Source: Candidatus Aminicenantota bacterium (GTDB lineage Bacteria > Acidobacteriota > Aminicenantia > Aminicenantales > Aminicenantaceae). Taken from it: 32,150 nt of DNA. The stretch is taken from the NCBI GenBank assembly GCA_016927475.1, contig JAFGMO010000043.1, positions 1-32,150 on the forward strand. Reading direction: 5' to 3'. The notes beneath the pieces are model-generated. The model saw only the letters and a list, made by a program, of their open reading frames with translations, had not been told where the DNA came from and ran no database searches. Position numbers and translations under genes: made by a program. Below are positions 1-10,514 of the stretch, one piece after another. Within the stretch, counting starts at the first letter, position 1; the number at the start of each line of letters is the position of its first letter.

Positions 1-134
1 GTGCTCTGCGAAAAGCCAATAAGAAATTTTTTGGGCGCTTTTCCCCCCTTACCGCAAGAAACATTAAAAAATAAAACCGCCGCCGTCAATATAACGATAG
101 AAACGCCGAGATAAAAACGGTACTTCTTCACCAT
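1..134 (-). CDS. Partial sugar ABC transporter substrate-binding protein (N-terminus only)
   Basis: Only the first 44 codons are inside the window, starting with ATG at 134 and running off the left edge. The ATG follows an AAAGGAG ribosome binding site by a few bases. The peptide starts MVKKYRF, has a hydrophobic stretch at about residues 8-26 and a cysteine at residue 27 (NVSC), so it looks like a signal peptide, possibly a lipoprotein signal, although the -3 residue (Asn) is not the usual Leu. After the cysteine comes KKFLIGFSQS, which resembles the first beta strand of ribose/galactose-type periplasmic binding proteins. It is the third gene of an operon after an ATPase and a permease, which is where the binding protein would be expected. 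The sugar cannot be told from this fragment. Confidence 0.75.
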   Translation of the reverse strand, partial: MVKKYRFYLGVSIVILTAAVLFFNVSCGKGGKAPKKFLIGFSQS

Positions 135-200
135 TTTCTCCTTTAGTTTTCGTTCGAATATGGACCAAACCCTGATATCCCGGGCGGCCTATTTTCTATT

Positions 201-1142
201 CTATTCCTTTTTCCGTGACAGTAAAACAGCGGCGACGATAATAACTCCCTTCAAAATCTGCTGGAAAAAAGATCCGACTCCCAGAAGATTAAGAATATTA
301 CTCAAAATTCCCAGGACAACCGCCCCGATAAACGTCCCTTCCATGGTACCGGAGCCGCCCATCAGGTTTGTCCCTCCTATGACAACGGCGGCAATGGCGT
401 TCAGCTCGTATCCCAAGCCAAGATCCCCATTACCAACTCCCAGCCGGCCCAGGGCGATGACGGCGGCAATGGCCGTAAACAAACCGCAAAGGGAATAGAC
501 AACAATTTTGTAAAAATCCACCTTTATCCCGGAAAGCCTGGCCGCTTCTTCATTCCCGCCGATTGCGTAAACGTAGCGCCCTAAAACCGTCCTGCGCAGG
601 ATGAGGCTTGAAGCCACAAGAATAACAAGAAAAAGGATAACAGGTACCGGCACGGGACCCACATAACCTTCTCCAAGAAAATGCAAAGCTGACGGCATCT
701 CCTCACCAAGAATGATGGGTCTTCCCTTTGAATAAAGAAAGGCCAATCCCCTTATAGAAGTCATGGATGCCAGCGTAACGATAAAAGGCTGGATTTTTCC
801 CTTGGTGATGACCAGTCCATTAACCGCGCCTAAAACAATACCAGCGGTCACTCCGGCGGCCAGCATGAAAAAAAAGCCGCCTCCATAAAACTTGACCACT
901 CCCGCACACAGACAGGCCACCATAGCCAGCACGGCGCCCACGGAAAGATCGATTCCCGCCGTTAAGATAACAAAAGTCATACCTACGGCGATGATTCCGT
1001 TGATGGAAATCTGACGAAGAACATTAAGCAGGTTTCGGGCGCTGAGAAAAGCATCGGAAACGAGCGAAGAAAAAACAAATAGGACGATCAATCCCAAAAG
1101 GGTGTTGTATCGCTTCCAAAGTCCTGTAAGTTGTTCTTTCAT
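201..1142 (-). CDS. Sugar ABC transporter permease, RbsC type
   Basis: 313-residue, very hydrophobic membrane protein of the BPD_transp_2 family (RbsC/XylH/MglC), the usual size for this family. It should form the membrane channel of a monosaccharide importer. Family features visible are the N-terminal NLLNVLRQISINGIIAVGMTFVILTAGIDLSVGAVLA stretch around residues 37-73 (cited here only as a landmark; the key part is GIDLSVG) and a C-terminal IAAVVIGGTNLMGGSGT loop at about residues 248-265 that contacts the ATPase. Several further hydrophobic segments fit about ten membrane spans. Its ATG at 1142 overlaps the stop of the ATPase gene by four bases (ATGA), which indicates translational coupling in one operon with the ATPase and the binding protein. 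The substrate is probably a pentose or hexose but cannot be named. Confidence 0.93.
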   Translation of the reverse strand: MKEQLTGLWKRYNTLLGLIVLFVFSSLVSDAFLSARNLLNVLRQISINGIIAVGMTFVILTAGIDLSVGAVLAMVACLCAGVVKFYGGGFFFMLAAGVTAGIVLGAVNGLVITKGKIQPFIVTLASMTSIRGLAFLYSKGRPIILGEEMPSALHFLGEGYVGPVPVPVILFLVILVASSLILRRTVLGRYVYAIGGNEEAARLSGIKVDFYKIVVYSLCGLFTAIAAVIALGRLGVGNGDLGLGYELNAIAAVVIGGTNLMGGSGTMEGTFIGAVVLGILSNILNLLGVGSFFQQILKGVIIVAAVLLSRKKE

Positions 1143-2704
1143 CCCCTTTTCCCTCTCTCTTTAACCGCCTTTTTTGTTTTAAAATCCCCGGAACCTCCCG
1201 TGGCATAAAAAAGGACAACTTCCGGTTTCATATCCGCTTTCCCCAACTCTCTGACCGGACGGCCCCTGTCCATGACGATCAAACGGTCACAGATATGGAC
1301 CGCTTCATCCAAATCGGAGGTTACCAGAATGATTCCAAGCTTCCTTCGTTTAAGATCTTCAAGAATCCGGTAGATTTCCGATTTGGCTCCGATATCGATC
1401 CCACGCGTCGGCTCATCAAATATCAACACCTTCGGCCGGCGCAAAAGCCACCGGGCCAGCAACACTTTTTGCTGGTTGCCTCCGCTCAGATTTTTCACTT
1501 TAGCCCACAGACCGGGAACTTTGATCTTCAGACGTTTGATATATCCGCGAACACCTGCCGCTTCTTTTCGAACATTCAACCAGCCCGGTCCTGTACTGTA
1601 GGATGCCAGATTTACCAGTGTCATGTTCTCTCTGACGTCCCTTTCCAGAAGGAGAGCTTGTGTCTTCCTCTCTTCCGGAAGAAATCCGAGTCCATTCCGG
1701 ACGGCCTGAACTGGGGATGTCACGTGAATTTCTTTTCCTTCAAGAAAAATCCTCCCTTGACTTTTTTTGTCCGCTCCAAATAGCAGACGCATCAGTTCCG
1801 TCCTGCCCGATCCGACCAAACCGACAAACCCGAGGATCTCGCCCTCGTGCAGAAAAAAAGAGGCTTCCGGACCGTCCGATTTCAGACGCTCAGCCTTAAG
1901 GATCATCTTTTTCCCGACGATGCCTCTTCCCTCCGGATAATACTCCTCAACAGTACCGCCGATCATGCCGGCGATAATATCCCGCCTGGTAGTCCCTTTC
2001 GTGTCGACGACACGTACCGAACGTCCGTCCCTAAGAATCTGAATGCGGTCGGTTATCAAGAATATCTCATCGATGTGATGCGATATATAGATGATCCCCA
2101 GTCCTTCATTTTTCAATCTTCTCAAAACAGTGAAAAGGTTCTCAAGCTCCCTTTCCGACAAAGTGGCACTGGGTTCATCAAGAATCAGGACATCCGCTTT
2201 GATGGCCAGGGCCCGTGCTATCTCCACCATCTGCTTCTGGGCTACGCCCAAACGGAACACAAGCCGTCCGGGATGGATGGACATTCCCAGGTTGGATAGA
2301 ATGGTGGAAGCACGTTCTGCCATTTCTTTTTGCCTTATCCAACCCAAAGCTCCCCGGACATAACGCCCCAGAAAGATATTATCGGCAATACTCAATTCCT
2401 CAACAAGATTCAGGTCCTGATAAACCGTGCTGACCCCGGCCTCGATGGCCTCCTGGGGATTTTTAAAACGGACATGCCTGTTCTTAAAAACAATGCGCCC
2501 CGTGTCCATGGAATATACGCCGGCCAGTATCTTCATCAATGTCGACTTTCCCGCGCCGTTCTCTCCGACAAGCCCCAAAACCTCCCCCTTATTCAAAAAA
2601 AGGTCAACACCATCCAGGGCTTTAACTCCTGGAAAAGTCTTTGATATGCTTTGAAGGGATAAAAAAGGAGAGCTATGGTCCACCATATTTCCGGGCCCTA
2701 TCAT
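1139..2704 (-). CDS. Sugar ABC transporter ATPase with two nucleotide-binding domains, RbsA type
   Basis: 521 residues with two ABC domains in tandem, as in RbsA/MglA/XylG. The first has Walker A GENGAGKS (residues 48-55), signature LGVAQKQ (about 152-158) and Walker B LILDEP. The second has the degenerate Walker A typical of this family (GLVGSGRTEL), a normal LSGGNQQK signature and LIFDEPTRGID. It should power uptake of a sugar through the downstream permease. I chose ATG 2704 because a GGAG lies about nine bases upstream; an alternative ATG at 2686 gives MVDHSS and has poorer upstream sequence. First gene of a minus-strand operon that reads toward the left edge and is divergent from murA. 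No regulator gene or convincing operator is visible next to it. Confidence 0.93.
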   Translation of the reverse strand: MIGPGNMVDHSSPFLSLQSISKTFPGVKALDGVDLFLNKGEVLGLVGENGAGKSTLMKILAGVYSMDTGRIVFKNRHVRFKNPQEAIEAGVSTVYQDLNLVEELSIADNIFLGRYVRGALGWIRQKEMAERASTILSNLGMSIHPGRLVFRLGVAQKQMVEIARALAIKADVLILDEPSATLSERELENLFTVLRRLKNEGLGIIYISHHIDEIFLITDRIQILRDGRSVRVVDTKGTTRRDIIAGMIGGTVEEYYPEGRGIVGKKMILKAERLKSDGPEASFFLHEGEILGFVGLVGSGRTELMRLLFGADKKSQGRIFLEGKEIHVTSPVQAVRNGLGFLPEERKTQALLLERDVRENMTLVNLASYSTGPGWLNVRKEAAGVRGYIKRLKIKVPGLWAKVKNLSGGNQQKVLLARWLLRRPKVLIFDEPTRGIDIGAKSEIYRILEDLKRRKLGIILVTSDLDEAVHICDRLIVMDRGRPVRELGKADMKPEVVLFYATGGSGDFKTKKAVKERGKRG

Positions 2705-2806
2705 ATCGCGATTCTCCGCCTCAAGTAAAGGAAAAAGCGCCCCGTCAATTACCTCAAAACACAGACTTTATATCGATTTCAGACGGACTTCTTCACTTCT
2801 GCTCTG

Positions 2807-2835
2807 TTGAATTTTTAGGCTGATTAGTCTAAAAT
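2807..2835 (+). promoter_or_regulatory. Predicted sigma-70-type promoter of murA
   Basis: TTGAAT (2807-2812), a 17-base spacer and TAAAAT (2830-2835). The -10 ends only eight bases before the murA ATG at 2844, so transcription should start at or within about two bases of the start codon. No Shine-Dalgarno sequence is present in the gap. Confidence 0.6.
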
Positions 2836-2843
2836 GTTGCTGA

Positions 2844-4468
<1,625 letters not shown>

Positions 4469-4537
4469 TAAACGGAACCGGCAAAACCGGGATCGACGAA
4501 ACGATAAATCTTCAAACCATTATGAGGAGGCAATGAC

Positions 4538-5191
4538 ATGGAAATCACATGGTTCGGGCATTCGGCAATCAAGATTGCGGGATCAAAAACCGTCATCATC
4601 GATCCCTTCTTAACGGGAAATCCCGTAGCCTCAACCTCCCCTGACACCATTTCCCAGGCCGATCTGGTCATCGTAACACACGACCACGGCGACCATCTGG
4701 GAGATGCTTTTCCCATATGCAAAAAAACGGGGGCTACTCTTGTCGCCATCCATGAAATCGCAGTCGATGCCCAAGAACAAGGCATCACCGCCGAGGGAAT
4801 GAACATCGGAGGAACAGTCGACGTCGGCGGGGTAAAGGTCAATATGGTCAACGCTCTCCATTCCTGTGATAAGGGGGATCCAGCCGGTGTCGTTATCGAG
4901 ATGGACGGAAAGACCATTTACCATGCCGGCGATACAGCTTTGACTTATGATATGAAGCTCATCGGCGAATTTTTCAAACCCGACCTGAGTTTTTTGCCCA
5001 TCGGTGACCGTTATACGATGGGTATCAATTCAGCAGCCAAAGCCGTCGAATTCACCCAAACAAAAAAAGTTATTCCCATTCACTATGGAACATTCCCCCT
5101 TGTCGATACGGATGCCGTAGAATTCAAGAAAAAAGTAGGGGATAAAGCAGAGGTCATCATTCTCAACCCGGGAGGAACTTATACCCTATAA
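4538..5191 (+). CDS. UPF0173-family metal-dependent hydrolase (beta-lactamase fold)
   Basis: 217 residues, full length for UPF0173 (YtkL-like), a compact metallo-beta-lactamase-fold family whose substrate is not known to me. The metal site is visible: HDHGDH at residues 48-53, His108 in NALHS, Asp132 in HAGDT and His182 in IPIHYGT. The opening MEITWFGHSA is characteristic. An AGGAGG ribosome binding site sits a few bases before ATG 4538. It has no signal peptide and should be cytoplasmic. It lies between the HIT gene and a YacP-like gene on the same strand and is probably co-transcribed. The fold is certain; the reaction is not. Confidence 0.9.
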   Translation: MEITWFGHSAIKIAGSKTVIIDPFLTGNPVASTSPDTISQADLVIVTHDHGDHLGDAFPICKKTGATLVAIHEIAVDAQEQGITAEGMNIGGTVDVGGVKVNMVNALHSCDKGDPAGVVIEMDGKTIYHAGDTALTYDMKLIGEFFKPDLSFLPIGDRYTMGINSAAKAVEFTQTKKVIPIHYGTFPLVDTDAVEFKKKVGDKAEVIILNPGGTYTL

Positions 5192-5231
5192 TTCCGTCTC
5201 CAGTTGAGGGTCATAAAGGTTTAATTCAAAA

Positions 5232-5714
5232 GTGGCCTATCTTATAGACGGCAGCAATCTTCTCGGCTTCCTGTTTCCCGACGCTTTCAGGGAAAGTGCC
5301 AGCAAGCACTCCCTTGCCGCCAGGCTGGCCCTGTTTCAAAAACAGAAAAGAAGCAAAGTGATTCTCATCTTTGACGGACCTCCGGATGCCAATCTGGAAA
5401 GGAGATATTTGCCGCGCCCCAAATTTGTTCTGCGGTTCCCGGAACCCGGTGATGATGCCGATGAAATCATCAAAGAGATGATCGACAAACAAACGGATAC
5501 CAGAAGATTTTTTGTGGTTAGCTCGGACAGGGAAATTAAAGAATACGCCCGTGCCCATCGGGCCAAAATCCTTTCCTGTGAAGCCTTCGCCAAAGAAATG
5601 AAAAAAACCTTAAAAGAATACAGGAACACCCATAAAAATGATAAAAAACCGGAATTTCCTACTCCTTTCGAAGTTAGGCAGTGGGAAGAGATTTTCCGAG
5701 AAAAAGATGATTAA
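5232..5714 (+). CDS. YacP-like NYN-domain protein (putative ribonuclease)
   Basis: 160 residues starting at GTG 5232, giving MAYLIDGSNLLGF, the hallmark start of YacP/Rae1-like NYN domains. NYN domains have a PIN-like fold and cleave RNA with an acidic metal site. Likely acidic residues are Asp6 (IDGSN), Asp48 (IFDGPPD), Asp75/Asp76 (PGDDADEII) and Asp99 (SSDREI). The C-terminal 30 residues are charged and not conserved. No strong ribosome binding site precedes the GTG; a weak AAGG lies farther upstream, and translation may be coupled to the UPF0173 gene that ends 40 bases before. Its stop codon overlaps the start of a decayed gene. Whether it attacks mRNA on ribosomes, as reported for the Bacillus subtilis homologue, cannot be told. 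Confidence 0.82.
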   Translation: MAYLIDGSNLLGFLFPDAFRESASKHSLAARLALFQKQKRSKVILIFDGPPDANLERRYLPRPKFVLRFPEPGDDADEIIKEMIDKQTDTRRFFVVSSDREIKEYARAHRAKILSCEAFAKEMKKTLKEYRNTHKNDKKPEFPTPFEVRQWEEIFREKDD

Positions 5715-5943
5715 AACGGCCGTCATCGGCTGTTGAAGACCAGGAACGACGATGGGCCATGCATTGGCCTAAAAAGCGTTTCCCGTAACAGCCGTCTCAA
5801 TCCTCAAAGAATCCGGCTGCAAAAAAGAAGCCTATAACACTCTGATTCCGCTAACGGAAGGAACTTTACAGAATGTAAAAGAATTTGACAGGAATCCCCC
5901 GAAAACAGTCAAGGTTCCGGAAGAACTTCCGGCACAAAAATAA
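5707..5943 (+). pseudogene. Remnant of a Rossmann-fold DUF2520-type (NADP oxidoreductase-like) gene
   Basis: Reading from ATG 5707, which overlaps the stop of the YacP-like gene as tightly packed operon genes do, gives MIKTAVIGC, a TGA stop at codon 10 (5734), RPGTTMGHALA, a TAA stop at codon 22 (5770), then an open stretch to TAA at 5941. The N-terminal part looks like a Rossmann nucleotide-binding motif in which the TGA replaces a GGA glycine codon (GCGRPGTTMG). The later part, SILKESGCKKEAYNTLIPL followed by TEGTLQNVKEF, resembles the C-terminal helical domain of DUF2520/ketopantoate-reductase-like proteins. The whole is 78 codons instead of some 280, so the middle has been lost, and all surviving pieces are in one frame. 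The 3' end overlaps the last codons of convergent murB. Family assignment is from pattern memory only. Confidence 0.55.
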
Positions 5944-6841
5944 CTTCTTCCCTGAGAACAATCCCGAATTTTGCTTTGACCTTCTTTTTCATCCGGAAAG
6001 CCAAACGCCTGACATCTTCTGATGTGGCATTATTGCTGTTGATGATGAAATTCGCATGACCGGAATAAACAGCGGCCCCTCCGCTCCGCATCCTCTTTGC
6101 TCCCACCTCATCCAGAAGAGCTGCGGCCGGAACTTTTTTCCCCGTAGGCAGCACCGGATTTTTAAAGTAACTTCCAGCGCAGGCAATACTGGATGACGGA
6201 TGTTTGTCCCGGCGGCTTTTCAGATTGTCCCGTATCCTGGCTTCGATCTCTTCGACATTTCCCGGCTTGAGAAAAAAAACCGCCTTTAGAAGCAGGGAAC
6301 GCTTCTCCCCTAAGAGACTGTGTCTGTAGCGGAAATCAAAAAAATCCCGGCCGACTGTCTCTTTCTTTCCGTCCGGCTGGATAACCAAGGCTTCTTCCAG
6401 AAGATCGCCTATCCCCTGGTCAAACGCTCCCGCATTTGAATAAAGACCTCCTCCGACCGTTCCCGGAATACCCGCTAAAAATTCGAAACCCTCCAGCTCC
6501 TTTTCCCGACAGAATTGAAGCATTTCCTCCAGCGTCGTCCCCGATAAAACTTCAACTTTAAACGTCTCGCCCTCGTTTATCCCCTTAACACTGTTTTTTA
6601 TGATCAATCCGCGGAATCCCTTATCATCGAAGAGAATATTGTAACCGCCCCCAATAACATAAAAAGGTTGGGACATCTCACGGGCCAACGCAAGACAGGC
6701 CTCAAACCCTGAAAGCGTATGGGCTTCAAAAAAATAATCCGCCCTCCCCCCTATCCTAAAATGAGAATAGTCCTTTAAAAGGACGGACTCCTGCGGTTTT
6801 TCCCCTAAAGCTTTCATGAATTCGGCGGAAAAATGGTTCAT
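5909..6841 (-). CDS. murB: UDP-N-acetylenolpyruvoylglucosamine reductase
   Basis: 310 residues, the length of a type II MurB. The FAD- and NADPH-dependent enzyme makes UDP-MurNAc in the second step of peptidoglycan synthesis. Visible are the FAD-binding IGGGYNILF segment (residues 63-71; Tyr where Ser is usual), the LAGIPGTVGGGLYSNAGAF motif around 122-140, YRHS with Arg173, the catalytic serine in CAGSYFKNP (Ser224) and a C-terminal glutamate in LREEV (298/299). It is on the opposite strand from murA and convergent with the YacP-like gene and its decayed neighbour, with which its last 35 bases overlap. There is no Shine-Dalgarno sequence before ATG 6841, and a promoter lies very close upstream. 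Its last codons contain a perfect inverted repeat (5917-5932) that might form a hairpin. Confidence 0.96.
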   Translation of the reverse strand: MNHFSAEFMKALGEKPQESVLLKDYSHFRIGGRADYFFEAHTLSGFEACLALAREMSQPFYVIGGGYNILFDDKGFRGLIIKNSVKGINEGETFKVEVLSGTTLEEMLQFCREKELEGFEFLAGIPGTVGGGLYSNAGAFDQGIGDLLEEALVIQPDGKKETVGRDFFDFRYRHSLLGEKRSLLLKAVFFLKPGNVEEIEARIRDNLKSRRDKHPSSSIACAGSYFKNPVLPTGKKVPAAALLDEVGAKRMRSGGAAVYSGHANFIINSNNATSEDVRRLAFRMKKKVKAKFGIVLREEVIFVPEVLPEP

Positions 6842-6856
6842 TATATTTGAGGCTTC

Positions 6857-6885
6857 ATTCTATCTTATGTTGCCAAAAATGTCAC
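6857..6885 (-). promoter_or_regulatory. Predicted promoter of murB
   Basis: On the minus strand GTGACA (6885-6880), a 17-base spacer and TAGAAT (6862-6857). The -10 is 15 bases from the ATG at 6841, predicting a leader of about nine bases with no Shine-Dalgarno sequence. A second TATAAT overlaps the ATG itself but has no matching -35. Confidence 0.45.
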
Positions 6886-7081
6886 TCAAACCCCGTGTCA
6901 GGCAGAAACACCATGGCTTTTCCTTATCATCAGCAGGGAAACGACAGATTTTTTAAAAACATCAAAAAATTCCATCTCACCACATTCCCTTTGGAATTTT
7001 GGCGGAATATCCTTCTTGGCATGTATTTTGCTGAAAAGAAGGTGAATAAGTTTTTTTCCATATAATATATATATATGAGTG
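6886..7081. other. Gene-free spacer between murB and the TPR-protein promoter
   Basis: With the flanking promoters this is the longest stretch without a gene in the window (6842-7137). I see no RNA gene. A 72-codon open frame on the plus strand (6847-7065) has no ribosome binding site and no recognisable sequence, so I do not call it. An AT-dinucleotide run lies at about 7064-7076, just upstream of the next promoter. Confidence 0.6.
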
Positions 7082-7110
7082 TTGACATTTCCTTATGTCC
7101 AAGCTATTAT
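7082..7110 (+). promoter_or_regulatory. Strong predicted promoter of the exported TPR-like protein
   Basis: A consensus TTGACA (7082-7087), exactly 17 bases of spacer and TATTAT (7105-7110), 27 bases before the ATG at 7138. An AT-rich run just upstream could act as an UP-type element. Confidence 0.75.
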
Positions 7111-7137
7111 GCAAAAAATCTTTAAGTGAGGTCTATG

Positions 7138-8322
7138 ATGAAAAAGATAATGTTGACCATTCTCACCTGTGTTTTTCTTGTATCTTCATTACTCCCTGCT
7201 CAAACAGAAAGTGCTGATGAATCTTATATCAAAGCAATGCAGGCAAAAGATATGGCGGAAAAAGTCAAGCTCTTAAAAGAATATCTCAGTACGTATGAGG
7301 GACAGGGGACAAAATACGAAAATTTTGTCTACGCCAATCTTTGCCTGATTCCTTATTCAGGTAAAACCCCCCAGGAAACCATTTCTTATGGAGAAAAAGC
7401 CCTGGCAGCAGGCGGATTGGATCCCCTCACAAAAGCAAGCGTTCTTATCACCATTTCAGGTCTTTATAACACTCTGGGACAAAATCTTGACAAATCCAAA
7501 CGTTATGCTCTGCAGGCCGTGGAGATCGGACAGACAAATAAGAATGTTGAATCAGCAACCACCACACCGGCCCAATGGAACAGGATCATAGGGCTGGGCT
7601 ATTACACTCTTGCCCAGGCCCAAGTCAAACAGAATGATAATACAAATGCTGTTTCAGCTTATTTGAACTCGTACGGTATCCTGAAAGATATCAATATCAT
7701 TAAGGAAATTCAAAAACTCGGGAAAACACTGTATGACAACAAATCTTATTCCGATTCCGAAAAGGCATTCAAGGTTTGTGTCGATGTCTTGAAAGACTAC
7801 GCGAGTTATGCTTATTACGCTAAAAGCCTTTACAGGAATAAAAAGATCGATGCGGCTTTGAAAAATTTTAAGATCGCTTACCAAAAACAAAAAAGTGGAG
7901 AAATCGCCTATAACATCGGTATCATTTACGCTTCACAAGCTCAGAACAACAAGGAAGTGACAAACGAAGCTATAAAATACCTTCTGGAAGCTAGTTTTTT
8001 ATCGGAAACCTATTCAGAAAAAGCCATGAAGATGGCTGAAAGTCTTTATTTCAACCAGGATCCCGAGTACAATGAAAAAGTCAAGGAAATAAAGGCCGGT
8101 CAGAAGAAGCTCGACGAATTATACGAAACCTTTAACAAAAAATTCGGAGAAAAAGAAGAAAACGAACTCAGCACAAGGGAAAAAATGGATCTGAGGACTT
8201 TGAATTCTGAAATCGAGGCTCAAAAATCCATTATCGAAAGCCTTCAGGAAGAACAAAAGGAAATCTTGGAAAAATTTTCCGGGCTCCTCGAGTCCACGAA
8301 AAAAAGACTCGGCATTAAATGA
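7138..8322 (+). CDS. Exported TPR-like protein with C-terminal coiled coil, function unknown
   Basis: I place the start at ATG 7138 (394 residues) because GTGAGG lies six bases upstream; ATG 7135 or GTG 7126 are also possible. The N-terminus MKKIMLTILTCVFLVSSLLPAQTES is a typical Sec signal peptide with likely cleavage near PAQ-T, so the mature protein is probably periplasmic or surface-bound. The body is alpha-helical with TPR-like features: repeated Ala/Tyr/Leu spacing such as YYTLAQAQVKQND, YAYYAKSLYRNKKIDAALKNF (around 230-250) and IAYNIGIIYASQAQNNKE. The last 75 residues are rich in Glu and Lys and predict a coiled coil. Helical repeats suggest a scaffold or binding role in the envelope, but no neighbour points to a process. 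It has its own promoter and stands alone between murB and ligA. Confidence 0.8.
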   Translation: MKKIMLTILTCVFLVSSLLPAQTESADESYIKAMQAKDMAEKVKLLKEYLSTYEGQGTKYENFVYANLCLIPYSGKTPQETISYGEKALAAGGLDPLTKASVLITISGLYNTLGQNLDKSKRYALQAVEIGQTNKNVESATTTPAQWNRIIGLGYYTLAQAQVKQNDNTNAVSAYLNSYGILKDINIIKEIQKLGKTLYDNKSYSDSEKAFKVCVDVLKDYASYAYYAKSLYRNKKIDAALKNFKIAYQKQKSGEIAYNIGIIYASQAQNNKEVTNEAIKYLLEASFLSETYSEKAMKMAESLYFNQDPEYNEKVKEIKAGQKKLDELYETFNKKFGEKEENELSTREKMDLRTLNSEIEAQKSIIESLQEEQKEILEKFSGLLESTKKRLGIK

Positions 8323-8453
8323 CTTGACGTTTTTTCCAAAAAACCGTGAGAAAACGGATTCAGAACATTATCTTTTTTGTCGGAATATTTTATCCTCGGG
8401 GGTAGGAGTAAAAAACCCTTCTGTCTTTCATTCACAATATAAATGAAAAATAA

Positions 8454-10511
<2,058 letters not shown>

Positions 10512-10514
10512 ACT

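Noticed and set aside
5734..5736. In-frame TGA after a Cys codon as a possible selenocysteine codon
   Set aside because: A second stop follows 12 codons later and most of the gene is missing, so decay is the simpler reading; no SECIS-like element was recognised.
5917..5932. CCGGAAG/CTTCCGG inverted repeat as a murB terminator
   Set aside because: It lies inside the last murB codons and has no adjacent T run on the minus strand.
6847..7065. 72-codon open frame between murB and the TPR protein
   Set aside because: No ribosome binding site, no family resemblance, and it starts inside the murB promoter region.
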